Positions 48,497 through 57,031 of a DNA stretch of 60,726 nt are shown here, piece by piece. Within the stretch, counting starts at the first letter, position 1. The number at the start of each line of letters is the position of its first letter. Both the position numbers and the translations under genes were made by a program. The stretch is from Rhizocola hellebori (GTDB lineage: Bacteria > Actinomycetota > Actinomycetes > Mycobacteriales > Micromonosporaceae), in the NCBI RefSeq assembly GCF_016862955.1, contig NZ_BONY01000055.1, positions 1 to 60,726 of the forward strand. Direction: 5' to 3'. Under the pieces are notes generated by a model. That model was not told where the DNA came from, ran no database searches, and was given only the letters and a program-made list of their open reading frames with translations.

Positions 48497-50224
48497 TTAC
48501 TGCCGGTCAGAGTGCTTTGAGTCAGCGCTTGTTAACAGAGAGCGAAGGCGCATCGCCCCTCGCATGGGTGACGCCCAACCGGCTGACGCCTCCACCAAGC
48601 GAGTCTCAGGCAACTCCAGCCAGTCAATGATGCGCTCGGACTCCTCCGCGGTCGCGCATGGTGTCGGGTTGTGGCCAGTGACGGGAAGTATCACTGTCTC
48701 GGCGGTTGGCCAAAGTATGTCCAGCGTGCGGCGGGGATGGATGCCGGGCGCGGCGGTGGCCGCCCCGGCCAGCCGGCCGTGTCGCACGATGGCGATTTCC
48801 CAGCCGCCTTCCTTGGTGCGCTTCGCGGCGACCAGCTCGGCGATGCTGGTGAGGCTGGCAAGCCGCTGCATGCGGCTGGCTGTGCGCAGAAAGGCGAGCA
48901 TCCGGTCGCGCACCTGCGCGGCTTCCTCGAACCGCTGAGTCTGTGCCAGTTTGGCCATCCTGCGCAGCAAGGGCTGAACCACCGGATCCGGATCGGCATG
49001 AAACGCTTGCTGAACCCGGTCAACCAGCTCGGCTTGGTATTGCTCGGGGTTGATGTGCAGCAGGCACGGCGCCGGACACCGGCCCAGCTCAGCCAGGGCG
49101 CAGGCCGAGCTGGCGCGTCGCGCCGAGAGCCGCTGGGAGCATTGGCGCAGCGGGATCGCCTCGTGCACGGCGTCGATTGCCGCCTGAGCCGTGCGCCGTC
49201 CGGAAAACGGGCCGAGAATCGCGCCCGGCTCGGGCCCGAGCCGGCGCACCAGCGACAGCCTGGGAAAAGCCTCGGCAGTCAGCTTGATCCAGTGGACCCG
49301 CTCGGGATGCTTGGACCGCCGGTTGTAGGGCGGGGAGTGGGCGGCGATCAGCCTCAGCTCCCGCACCTGAGCCTCCAGCGAGTGGGCGCAGACCACCGCG
49401 TCGACCCGGGTGGAGGCGGCGAGCATCTCGCTTATCCGGGCGCGCTTCTCGCCCGCGGTGAAGTAGCTGCGCACCCGGGTGGCGATGTCGCCCGAGGTGC
49501 CGACATAGAGCGGACGATCATCGGCGGCGCGGAAGATGTAGACCCCGGGCGCGTGCGGCAGGCCTTCGGCGAGGAAACGCTTGGAACGCTGGGTCGGCGT
49601 GACCGGCTTGAGGTAGGAGATGGTCTCGCCCAGCGTGGTCACCCGCAGGCTGCCCAGCCGGCCGATGAGGGCGTGCAGCACGTCGACGGTGGCCAAGGCG
49701 TCGTCGAGCGCGCGGTGGGTGGGGGTGTGGGTGCGGAAGTAGGCCGCGAGTGTGCCTAATTTGCGATTGGGCACCTCGTCGCGCAGCAACACCCGCCGGG
49801 CCATGAGCGCGGTGTCGAGCACCCGGGGAGCGGGCCACTTGTACCCGTGAGCAGCGCAAGCAGCCTTGAGAAACCCCACGTCATAGGGCGCGTTGTGGGC
49901 GACCAGCACCGCGCCGGAGAGGAACTCCAGCAGCGAGGGCAGCACGCGCTCGATCGTCGGGGCCGGGGAGACCATCGCCGTGGTGATTCCGGTCAGGACG
50001 GTGATGAAGGGCGGGATTGGCACACCGGGGTTGACCAGGGTCGCGAGCTGGCCGAGCTGCTCTCCGCCGCGCACCTTCACCGCCCCGACCTCGGTGATTC
50101 CCCCGCCGTCGGGCGCACCTCCGGTCGTCTCAAGATCGACGATCACGAAGGTGATGTTCCGGAGCTCCTGTGCGAGCGGATCCTCGTCGCCCAGCAGGCC
50201 CGGCAACTGGAGTTGGAGATGCAC
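48497..50224 (-). CDS. DEDDh exonuclease fused to GIY-YIG/UvrC-like nuclease
   Basis: The 575-residue protein has an N-terminal DEDDh 3'-5' exonuclease domain (about 25-200): FVIVDLETTG, HNAPYDVGFL and HRALDDALATVDVL. A GIY-YIG domain (about 230-310) starts PGVYIFRAADDRPLYVGTSGDI. A UVR-like helix (RFEEAAQVRDRMLAFLR) and a UvrC-like C-terminal part follow. Relatives (Rv2191) are thought to act in DNA repair next to UvrC; direct evidence is limited. GTG 50224 has TAGGGT 6 nt upstream. Confidence 0.92.
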   Translation of the reverse strand: MHLQLQLPGLLGDEDPLAQELRNITFVIVDLETTGGAPDGGGITEVGAVKVRGGEQLGQLATLVNPGVPIPPFITVLTGITTAMVSPAPTIERVLPSLLEFLSGAVLVAHNAPYDVGFLKAACAAHGYKWPAPRVLDTALMARRVLLRDEVPNRKLGTLAAYFRTHTPTHRALDDALATVDVLHALIGRLGSLRVTTLGETISYLKPVTPTQRSKRFLAEGLPHAPGVYIFRAADDRPLYVGTSGDIATRVRSYFTAGEKRARISEMLAASTRVDAVVCAHSLEAQVRELRLIAAHSPPYNRRSKHPERVHWIKLTAEAFPRLSLVRRLGPEPGAILGPFSGRRTAQAAIDAVHEAIPLRQCSQRLSARRASSACALAELGRCPAPCLLHINPEQYQAELVDRVQQAFHADPDPVVQPLLRRMAKLAQTQRFEEAAQVRDRMLAFLRTASRMQRLASLTSIAELVAAKRTKEGGWEIAIVRHGRLAGAATAAPGIHPRRTLDILWPTAETVILPVTGHNPTPCATAEESERIIDWLELPETRLVEASAGWASPMRGAMRLRSLLTSADSKHSDRQ

Positions 50225-50230
50225 GTGGGC

Positions 50231-50236
50231 ACCCTA
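50231..50236 (-). promoter_or_regulatory. putative leaderless -10 element (TAGGGT)
   Basis: TAGGGT on the minus strand is followed by 6 nt and GTG 50224. Confidence 0.45.
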
Positions 50237-50319
50237 ATCGGACGGTCCGACACAGTGCCCCACGTCGATGGATTCGGAATAGAGAGACAAGATCGGCGGG
50301 CGGTGGGAGACTGGGTTGC

Positions 50320-51684
50320 ATGTCCGCCGCTGAGCATGCCTTCGACCCCCTCCGGGGTGAGTCTGCTGAGCCCGCGGAGTTCCTGCCGGAGCCGATCCTT
50401 CCCGAGCTGGTACGCCAGCGGGTGATCGCGCTCGCGGCGGCCCTGCTGACCACCATCCCCTACGACGAGCTTCCCCCCGCCCTACGCAAAGTGGCCAAAT
50501 TCGCCCCCAACCGGCGCGCCCGGCTGGGCGGTCTGACCATCGCGTCGCAGCTCAGCATGGATCCGGTGTTTCGCCAGCGGATCAGCGCCCGAGCCGTGGC
50601 CGAAGCGGGCGATCTTGGGGACTCGGTGCTGGCTGGGGTCACGCCCGCCGCCGCCGACCCGGTCGAGGTGGCCGCCCTGGCCTACCTGTCCCGCCCCGAG
50701 GGCTGGCGCGATCTGCTGATCAGCGCGGGCGAGGCGGTCCAGGTCCAGGTGGAGACGGCGGCCGTCGCCGAGCTGGTAAGAGAGGCGGAGGCGCGGGCCG
50801 ACCGGGCCGAACACGACCGCACCCTGGCCAAGGTCGAGGCCGACAAGCTGAGGGCCGAGCTTTCCCGGCTGCGCGACGAGATGACCGGCGTGCAGCAGGA
50901 GTCGCGGGCCAACGCCAAGACGCTGCGGGAGGTCCAGGCCGCCCTCAAACGTGCCAACGAGCTGCTCGCGATCGAGAAGGGGCGGGCCGCCAAGGCCGTC
51001 CACGATCACGACGCCGAGCTGCGCAAGCTTCGTTCGAAGCTGGCCGACGCGGAGGCGGTCAAGGACGACGCGCGCCAGGCTGCCCGGGATACCCGGGCGA
51101 TCGACGAGGCCCGGATCTGGCTGCTGCTGGAGACCATCGGCCAGGCCGCCGTCGGGCTGCGCCGCGAGCTGGGGCTGGACCCGGCGCAGATGCTGCCCGC
51201 CGACGCGGTGGCCAGCGCTCACGCGCAGACGCCCGGCGCGCAGACCCCGGCCACCCGCGGCCTGGACTCCGACGACCCGGCCCGGCTTGGCCAGCTGCTC
51301 GCGCTGCCGAAGTCCCATTTGATCGTCGATGGTTACAACGTCACCAAACGCGGCTTTGCCGAGATGTCGCTCGAACAGCAGCGCAACCGGCTGGTGGCCG
51401 CGCTCGGCCTGGTCGCGGCGCAGTCCGGGGCCGAGGTGACGGTGGTTTTCGATGGCGCTGAGCGCGTGCACGGGCTGCCGCCCGCTCCGCGCGGCGTGCG
51501 GGTGCTCTTCTCCCATAAGGGCGAAACCGCCGACGAGCTGATTCGCCGCCTGGTCCGGGCCGAGCCGCCCGGTCGGCCGCTGGTCGTCGTCTCCTCCGAC
51601 CGCGAGGTGGCCGACGGTGTGAAGCGGCACGGCGCCTACCCCATGGGCTCGGACAGCCTGCTCAAACGCATCTCCCGCTCGTGA
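50320..51684 (+). CDS. NYN-domain (PIN-like) ribonuclease-type protein with coiled coil
   Basis: The 454-residue protein has an N-terminal helical region, then a long coiled coil (about 145-285, rich in Glu/Lys/Arg/Ala heptads), a Pro/Thr linker, and a C-terminal NYN/YacP-like nuclease domain (about 325-454). That domain has HLIVDGYNVTKRGF, TVVFDGAER and VSSDREVAD, the acidic residues of the PIN-like active site. It is likely to cleave RNA. It is divergent from the DEDDh exonuclease gene. GGGAG lies about 10 nt before ATG 50320. Confidence 0.85.
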   Translation: MSAAEHAFDPLRGESAEPAEFLPEPILPELVRQRVIALAAALLTTIPYDELPPALRKVAKFAPNRRARLGGLTIASQLSMDPVFRQRISARAVAEAGDLGDSVLAGVTPAAADPVEVAALAYLSRPEGWRDLLISAGEAVQVQVETAAVAELVREAEARADRAEHDRTLAKVEADKLRAELSRLRDEMTGVQQESRANAKTLREVQAALKRANELLAIEKGRAAKAVHDHDAELRKLRSKLADAEAVKDDARQAARDTRAIDEARIWLLLETIGQAAVGLRRELGLDPAQMLPADAVASAHAQTPGAQTPATRGLDSDDPARLGQLLALPKSHLIVDGYNVTKRGFAEMSLEQQRNRLVAALGLVAAQSGAEVTVVFDGAERVHGLPPAPRGVRVLFSHKGETADELIRRLVRAEPPGRPLVVVSSDREVADGVKRHGAYPMGSDSLLKRISRS

Positions 51685-51701
51685 CAGAAAACCGTGGTGT
51701 C

Positions 51702-51707
51702 TACCAT
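51702..51707 (+). promoter_or_regulatory. putative leaderless -10 element (TACCAT)
   Basis: TACCAT is followed by 7 nt and ATG 51715. Confidence 0.45.
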
Positions 51708-51714
51708 CGGGCTC

Positions 51715-52956
51715 ATGACCGTGCGCGGATGGGCCTACCTCACCTTGATCGTGCTGGTGGCCGGGTTGGTGGTGGCTGCCCTCCTGCTTGTGCCCTGGCA
51801 TCGCCCGCCCGCGCCGCGGTCCGACCAGCTGGCCGCGCTGGCTGAGCTGCCGCAGGACCGGGTGGCGCAGGCTCGGGAGCTTCGGGGCGAGACGCGCTGG
51901 ATCTCGTACCCAAGCATGATTCTGGGTTTGCTCTTTGCTCTGCTGCTGGGGCTGACGCCGCTGGGCGCCAAGCTGGTCAACCTGGTGCCGGGGCCGTGGC
52001 TGGCGAAGGCGATCGGCGGCGGGTTGCTGGTGTTCTTCCTGGCCGAGCTGGTGACGCTGCCCTTCGCGGCCTGGCGGCACTCGGTCATGGTCCGCTATGG
52101 ACTGTCCACACAGGACTGGGCGGCGTGGTCGGTGGATCTCCTCAAGGGTTACGCGGTCGGAGCCGTGCTCGGCGCGGTGATGCTGCTGGGCTTCTTCGGC
52201 CTGACCCGCCTGTTTCCCACCTGGTGGTGGGCGATCGGCGCGGCCGGGGCAGCTTGTCTGGTGGTCCTGCTCAGTTTCATCTTCCCGGTGCTGGTGGAGC
52301 CGGTGTTCAATAAATTCACCCCCATGGAAGCCAGCCCGCTGCGCACCGAGCTGATGGAGTTGGCCGCGCGCGACGGAGTTCCGGTCAAGGACGTGCTCGT
52401 CGCCGACGCGTCCCGGCGGACCACCGCGGTCAACGCCTACGTCAGCGGCATCGGCCCCACCCGGCGCATCGTCGTCTACGACACGCTGCTGCGCGAGGCC
52501 CCCGCCGCGGAGGTGGAAAGCGTTGTGGCGCATGAGCTTGGCCACGCCAAGGACCGCGATGTCGTGGTGTTCACGCTCATCGGCGCGCTGGGCACCGCGG
52601 CACTGGTGGTCGGTCTCTACCTGATAGGCGGCTGGAGCTGGCTGCTGCGCATGGCCGGAGTCGACTCCATCGCCGTCCCGCAGGCGATCGGGCTGTTGCT
52701 GGCCATCTCCGCGGTGATCGGGCTGGTGGCCACCCCGGTGCAGGCCTATGTCTCACGCCGCATCGAAGCCCGCGCGGATGCCCATGCCCTGGACCTGACC
52801 AACGACCCAGCCACCTTCGAGCAGATGCAGAAGCGGCTGTCCCTGGTGAACCTCGGCGACCCGGACCCACACCCGTTGGAGCAGTTCCTTTTCGGCAGTC
52901 ACCCCAGCACGGTCGAGCGCATCGCCTTCGCCCGCGCCTACTCCCGCACCCACTGA
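51715..52956 (+). CDS. M48 family membrane metallopeptidase (Ste24-like)
   Basis: The 413-residue protein has several membrane helices (about 8-27, 68-90, 100-120, 145-165, 172-195) before the zinc motif HELGHAKD (273-277), two further helices, and the third ligand Glu in SRRIEARADAHAL. This is the CAAX-prenyl-protease (Ste24) arrangement. Actinobacterial members are thought to degrade membrane proteins. Start ATG 51715 is preferred over GTG 51694 because of the leaderless -10 upstream. A 16-bp palindrome contains its stop codon. Confidence 0.92.
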   Translation: MTVRGWAYLTLIVLVAGLVVAALLLVPWHRPPAPRSDQLAALAELPQDRVAQARELRGETRWISYPSMILGLLFALLLGLTPLGAKLVNLVPGPWLAKAIGGGLLVFFLAELVTLPFAAWRHSVMVRYGLSTQDWAAWSVDLLKGYAVGAVLGAVMLLGFFGLTRLFPTWWWAIGAAGAACLVVLLSFIFPVLVEPVFNKFTPMEASPLRTELMELAARDGVPVKDVLVADASRRTTAVNAYVSGIGPTRRIVVYDTLLREAPAAEVESVVAHELGHAKDRDVVVFTLIGALGTAALVVGLYLIGGWSWLLRMAGVDSIAVPQAIGLLLAISAVIGLVATPVQAYVSRRIEARADAHALDLTNDPATFEQMQKRLSLVNLGDPDPHPLEQFLFGSHPSTVERIAFARAYSRTH

Positions 52957-52968
52957 CCCGCGGGTCAG
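52953..52968. terminator. 16-bp palindrome containing both convergent stop codons
   Basis: CTGACCCG and CGGGTCAG are perfect 8-bp arms with no spacer. The TGA stop of the protease gene is in the left arm, and the TGA stop of the minus-strand pimB-like gene is in the right arm. Confidence 0.55.
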
Positions 52969-54071
52969 CCGGCGAGCATGCCGCGCAGGGCGGTGGCGCG
53001 CTGGGCCCAGGTCCAGTCGGACTCGATCCAGTCGCGGCCCGCGGCGCCCATTTTGCGGGCCAGTGCGGGGTCGCGAAGCAGGGTGACGAGCCGATCGGCG
53101 AGCGCCGGGAGGTCGCGGCCACCCACGACGAAGCCGGTTTCGCCTTCGCGGACGGCATCTGGCGCGCCGCCCGAGTCGCCGGCGACCACGGGCAGGCCGA
53201 TGGCGGAGGCCTCCAGGTAGACGATGCCGAGGCCTTCCACGTCCAGGCCCCGGTTGCGGGTGCGGCACGGCATCGCGAAGACGTCGCCGGCCGCGTAATG
53301 TGCGGGCAGTTGCGCCCACGGCACCGAGCCGGCCATCACGACGTGAGGCTCCAGATCGAGCGAGGAGACGAGTTTTCGCACCGCGTTGCGGTGCGGCCCC
53401 CCGCCGACGAGGAGCAGGGCGGCATCGGGGATTTCTTTGCGTACCAACGGAAGTGCCCGCACCAAGGTGTCCTGCCCCTTGCGCGGCACGAAACGGGAGA
53501 CGCAGACGATGACCGGGCGGTCGGACAGCCCGTGTGCGGCGCGGATGGCGGAGCCGTCGACGCCCGGGTGGTACAGGCCGGTGTCGACGGCCGGGGTCAG
53601 CCGCTGCAGCTGCGCGCGATCGCCGACGATGGGCGCGAGCCGCTGGCGCTGGTATTCGGTGAGGTAGGTGATGACCTCGCAACGGTCGGCGATGCGGCGC
53701 AAAGCGTTGCGCGCGAAGGGAAGCGCCGCCCAGCCCACCTCGTGGCCGTGGGTGAGCGCCACGGCGCGTCTGTTCAGCCCACCGGCGAGCAGGCCCAAGG
53801 GCGCGGCTGCCCCGAACCACACACGGTCGCAGCCGTGTTCCGCGGCGAGCGCCGCCGCCCGCCTGGCCACGCCGCGGGTCGGCAGCAGCACCTTGGTGTT
53901 CTCGCGGATCACCGGAAACGGTTGCTGCGCATCGAATTCGGCCGAACCGCGCCAGTCAGATGAGTAGACCACCAGCTCGCCGGCAGGCAAGCGGGTGGCC
54001 AGCTCGTGTACGAAGATCTGAATTCCACCCGTGCGGGGCGGAAAGTCGTTCGTTATCAGTAAGGTGCGCAC
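52965..54071 (-). CDS. pimB: GT4 mannosyltransferase, PimB'-like
   Basis: The 368-residue GT-B glycosyltransferase starts MRTLLITNDFPPRTGGIQIFV, and has LTHGHEVGWA, SRFVPRKGQDTLVRALP and the EX7E motif in EGLGIVYLEA. This matches PimB' (Rv2188c), which adds the second mannose to phosphatidylinositol mannoside. GDP-mannose and a PIM lipid are the likely substrates. It sits in an operon with HIT, regulator, kinase and fadD genes; gaps between HIT and this gene are 4 bp. Confidence 0.88.
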   Translation of the reverse strand: MRTLLITNDFPPRTGGIQIFVHELATRLPAGELVVYSSDWRGSAEFDAQQPFPVIRENTKVLLPTRGVARRAAALAAEHGCDRVWFGAAAPLGLLAGGLNRRAVALTHGHEVGWAALPFARNALRRIADRCEVITYLTEYQRQRLAPIVGDRAQLQRLTPAVDTGLYHPGVDGSAIRAAHGLSDRPVIVCVSRFVPRKGQDTLVRALPLVRKEIPDAALLLVGGGPHRNAVRKLVSSLDLEPHVVMAGSVPWAQLPAHYAAGDVFAMPCRTRNRGLDVEGLGIVYLEASAIGLPVVAGDSGGAPDAVREGETGFVVGGRDLPALADRLVTLLRDPALARKMGAAGRDWIESDWTWAQRATALRGMLAG

Positions 54072-54075
54072 GATC

Positions 54076-54591
54076 CTATATGGACACTAGTCGGTTGAGT
54101 TCCGCGCCGATGGCTTCCCGGAGGGTGTCAAACTCCTCGGCCCGCTCGGATCTGATCGTGTCGTGCTCGATGGCCTTGCGCATCTCGAGGGGATAGCGCG
54201 CCACGGGACCCTGCCTGTACTCCGCCGGCTCCCAGCTGTAACGCGCGGTCACGTGCGCGTGCAGGTGCTCGTAGAGGTTGCCCAGGATCTCGTAGTTGAC
54301 CCGCCGGAACGACGGATCGTAGCCGCTGCACGCGTTGTAGATGGCCTGACCGAGCAACGCCATGTCGTTGAGGAACTGGCGCTGTTGCGCCAGCGGGAGA
54401 TCGGTCAGGTGGTTGGCTTCGTCGACGTCGGAGAGCAGGACGCAGTACCCCGGAAGGAACTGCGTGTCACCGAAGACGACGTAGCCGCTGTCGAGCTTGG
54501 CCATGACGAGCGGGTTGTCGCCGCTTCGCGCTTCGGCGAGCCAGTCTGGCTCGCCGTCGGGCAGCAGCGGCGCTGAGGAGTGCCGGCCCAT
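54076..54591 (-). CDS. HIT-family nucleotide-binding protein
   Basis: The 171-residue protein carries the histidine triad HLHAHV in a HxHxHx layout (in NLYEHLHAHVTARYSW). HIT proteins hydrolyse or transfer nucleotidyl groups. The C-terminal half is charged and helical. It lies 5 bp after the response regulator gene and 4 bp before the mannosyltransferase gene. Substrate is unknown. Confidence 0.9.
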   Translation of the reverse strand: MGRHSSAPLLPDGEPDWLAEARSGDNPLVMAKLDSGYVVFGDTQFLPGYCVLLSDVDEANHLTDLPLAQQRQFLNDMALLGQAIYNACSGYDPSFRRVNYEILGNLYEHLHAHVTARYSWEPAEYRQGPVARYPLEMRKAIEHDTIRSERAEEFDTLREAIGAELNRLVSI

Positions 54592-54596
54592 GGGAT

Positions 54597-55274
54597 TCAG
54601 CTCAGGTTCGGGGCGTCTGGGGCCTGCAGCAGGCCGAGGCGCAGCGCGGTCATGAGCGCCTGGGCGCGGTTTGCGGCGCCGAGCTTCTCATACAGCTTGG
54701 AGATGTGCGTCTTGGCCGTCGACTCGCTGACGAACAGCTGCTTGGCGATGCCGGAGACACTCATGCCCTCGGCCAGCAGCTTGAGCACCTGGCTCTCGCG
54801 CGGCGACAGCTGCGGCCCGCTCGGGGTGAGGCGGCGCTTCATGGCCTCGGCGAGGTCGGCTGCGGTGAAGGCGCTCGGCGCGGAAGCGGCGTGCCGTGCC
54901 GCGGCGACCACCTCGTCGGCTGGGGCCGTCTTGGGTACGAAGGCGCTCGCGCCGGCTTCCAGCGCGCCGAAAAGCTGGTCGTCGCCGGCGTACATGGTGA
55001 GCACGACGATTCCCATGGTGGCGCTGGACTTGCGTAGCGTGCGGGTGGCCTCCAGGCCGCTGCCGTCGGGCAGGCGAAGGTCCATGATGACCACATCGGG
55101 GTGCAGGGCACCGGCCTGGCGTACCGCTTCCGCCGCGGTTCCGGCCTCGCCGACGACCTCGAACTGGCGGTCGCGCTCGAACGCGTGACGCAGGCCCTTG
55201 CGGATCAGGTCATGGTCGTCGACTAGCAGGACCCTGGTGCGACCCGACGGTGGTGGCACTGCGTTGGTTGTCAT
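54597..55274 (-). CDS. NarL/FixJ-family response regulator
   Basis: The 225-residue protein has a receiver domain with Asp19-Asp20, phospho-acceptor Asp65 in IMDLRLPDG and Lys in FVPKTAP. A LuxR-type helix-turn-helix follows (LSPRESQVLKLLAEGMS, then VSESTAKTHISKLYEKLG). It pairs with the kinase encoded upstream. The start is taken as ATG 55274 on homology to such regulators; ATG 55304 is possible. Confidence 0.93.
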   Translation of the reverse strand: MTTNAVPPPSGRTRVLLVDDHDLIRKGLRHAFERDRQFEVVGEAGTAAEAVRQAGALHPDVVIMDLRLPDGSGLEATRTLRKSSATMGIVVLTMYAGDDQLFGALEAGASAFVPKTAPADEVVAAARHAASAPSAFTAADLAEAMKRRLTPSGPQLSPRESQVLKLLAEGMSVSGIAKQLFVSESTAKTHISKLYEKLGAANRAQALMTALRLGLLQAPDAPNLS

Positions 55275-55341
55275 TCCTGCTTGCTCCCTGTCTGAAACAC
55301 CCATATCTGAATATCCCCGCAGAGTATGCGGGTGTTACACG

Positions 55342-57027
55342 TTATCTTGTTGACCGAGTTTCGTGTCTAGCGGTGCCTCCCACCACAACCGCAACGGTGG
55401 TGCCGCAAGGCTGTCTAGGGCTGATCTCGAGCCGACCACGGATACGTTCCGCCCTCTCCGCCATGATCGCAAGACCGTAGCTTCCCTGGCTACGCTGATC
55501 GGACAGTCCTTGTCCGTCGTCAGACACTTCGATCTGTGCGAATGGCGGATCCACCGTACAGGTCACCCAGAGGTTACCGGCATAGGCGTGCTTTCGCGCG
55601 TTAGTGATGGCTTCCTGTGCTATACGCAATAGCTCTGACTCAATAGACGCAGGTAGGCGGCCCACTTCGTCCAGCGAAAGATGCACCTTCAGCCCTGCCT
55701 GGTTGCCCGAGATACGCGCGAATTCGGCGATCGCGGCGGTCAGACCGCCGTGCCGATCGACCTCGGTACGCAACTCGAAGAGGCTGAGTCGCAACTCAGT
55801 AATCACCCGGGTCACCTCACCGCGCAGCTCGTGCAGATCGCTCGCGGTGGCTTGCGGATTGTCGGGCAGGCTGGCTTGCGCGTTGTCGATGCCGTAGCCG
55901 ATCATGGCCAGCTCCTGGGCCACCCCGTCGTGGATTTCGCGCGCAAGGCGTTGCCGCTCTTCGTTTGTGGCCAGCGAACGCACCTCGTCGAAGAGCAGCG
56001 CGGCCTCCAGGCGCAGTGCCGCGGGCGCGGCCGTGGAAATCACTCGATAGGTGAGACTCGGCGGGTAACCACCCACCCCGTCACGTTCCAGCACCACCAG
56101 GCCCACCGTGCGCACTCCGGCGATCAAAGGCACGACCAGAGCCGAAACCGGGTCGGTGGGGGCGACCGAGCGAAGCTGGGTGCGGCTGGAGATCTGGGGT
56201 TGCTGGCTGGCCCAGGCGTCGGCGATGGCCGAATCGGCGTCCAGGTGGGTCTCCCACGCCGCGCGCATCGACGAGTCACCGTCGACCCCGAACTGGGCCA
56301 GCACCTCAAGGCGCCCACCGCCACTGGCCGCGAAGACCGCCGCGCGTTCGGCCCGGCCGATGGTGCGCAGCTCCTCCAAAAGATGCTCGGCGATGCTGCC
56401 CGGGTCGAGCGTCGCGCCCGGCAGCTGGCGGGCCACCTGGCGCAGCTGGGTCAGCAGGCGGGTCGCCTCCGCGTACGGCTGTGGTGCTCGCCGCGCCAGC
56501 ACGGCGCGCTGCATGGCGCCCGCGGTGACCGTCCCGATCGCGGCCAGGGTCAGCCACTGGGTCACCTGGGTCAGGTACCCGAGCTGCTTGAGCTGATTGC
56601 CATCGGTGAGATATCCCGCCACCCCCAACGTGAGCGCGGCGACGGCGAGCAAGCCCGCGCCCTCCAAGGGGCGGCCCTGGAAGGTGGCAGCCGTGAGCGG
56701 CACAGCCAGATAGGGCAGGATCGCCGCCGCGCCCATGCCCGCGTCGACGAAGCCGGCGCTGTCGGCCGCGACGGCGATCGCGCTCGCGCCAAGGCCGACC
56801 AGGACCACCTCTGCCAAACGGCCCAGCGGCGCGGCTATCCGATGGGGTGGGGGTGGCATGACGGCTGGGATCGACGCCAGCGCCAGCATCACCACCCACT
56901 TGAGCTGGCTCAGGTCACGGGTGCACAGCCAGGTCAGCGCCGCGATGAGAATGAGCATGACGCAGCGCAACAGCACGGCGATGGTGTGTGCGCTGAAGTC
57001 CTTGGGGGAGTTGCGGCGACCCTGCAC
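55342..57027 (-). CDS. sensor histidine kinase with GAF domain (HisKA_3)
   Basis: The 561-residue protein has four or five N-terminal membrane helices (about 15-175), a GAF domain (about 205-340), and a HisKA_3 dimerisation helix with phospho-acceptor His366 in EIHDGVAQELA. HATPase motifs are NARKHAY, VSDDGQG and GSYGLAIM. It should phosphorylate the adjacent NarL-type regulator. The stimulus is unknown. It starts 4 bp after the fadD stop, so the kinase is in the fadD operon. Confidence 0.93.
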   Translation of the reverse strand: MQGRRNSPKDFSAHTIAVLLRCVMLILIAALTWLCTRDLSQLKWVVMLALASIPAVMPPPPHRIAAPLGRLAEVVLVGLGASAIAVAADSAGFVDAGMGAAAILPYLAVPLTAATFQGRPLEGAGLLAVAALTLGVAGYLTDGNQLKQLGYLTQVTQWLTLAAIGTVTAGAMQRAVLARRAPQPYAEATRLLTQLRQVARQLPGATLDPGSIAEHLLEELRTIGRAERAAVFAASGGGRLEVLAQFGVDGDSSMRAAWETHLDADSAIADAWASQQPQISSRTQLRSVAPTDPVSALVVPLIAGVRTVGLVVLERDGVGGYPPSLTYRVISTAAPAALRLEAALLFDEVRSLATNEERQRLAREIHDGVAQELAMIGYGIDNAQASLPDNPQATASDLHELRGEVTRVITELRLSLFELRTEVDRHGGLTAAIAEFARISGNQAGLKVHLSLDEVGRLPASIESELLRIAQEAITNARKHAYAGNLWVTCTVDPPFAQIEVSDDGQGLSDQRSQGSYGLAIMAERAERIRGRLEISPRQPCGTTVAVVVGGTARHETRSTR

Positions 57028-57031
57028 CGGG

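Noticed and set aside
50482-52545. 687-codon open frame on the minus strand opposite the NYN and M48 genes
   Set aside because: It is antisense to two genes with clear motifs; its sequence is Gln/His/Arg/Gly-rich with no domain, a usual effect of high GC.
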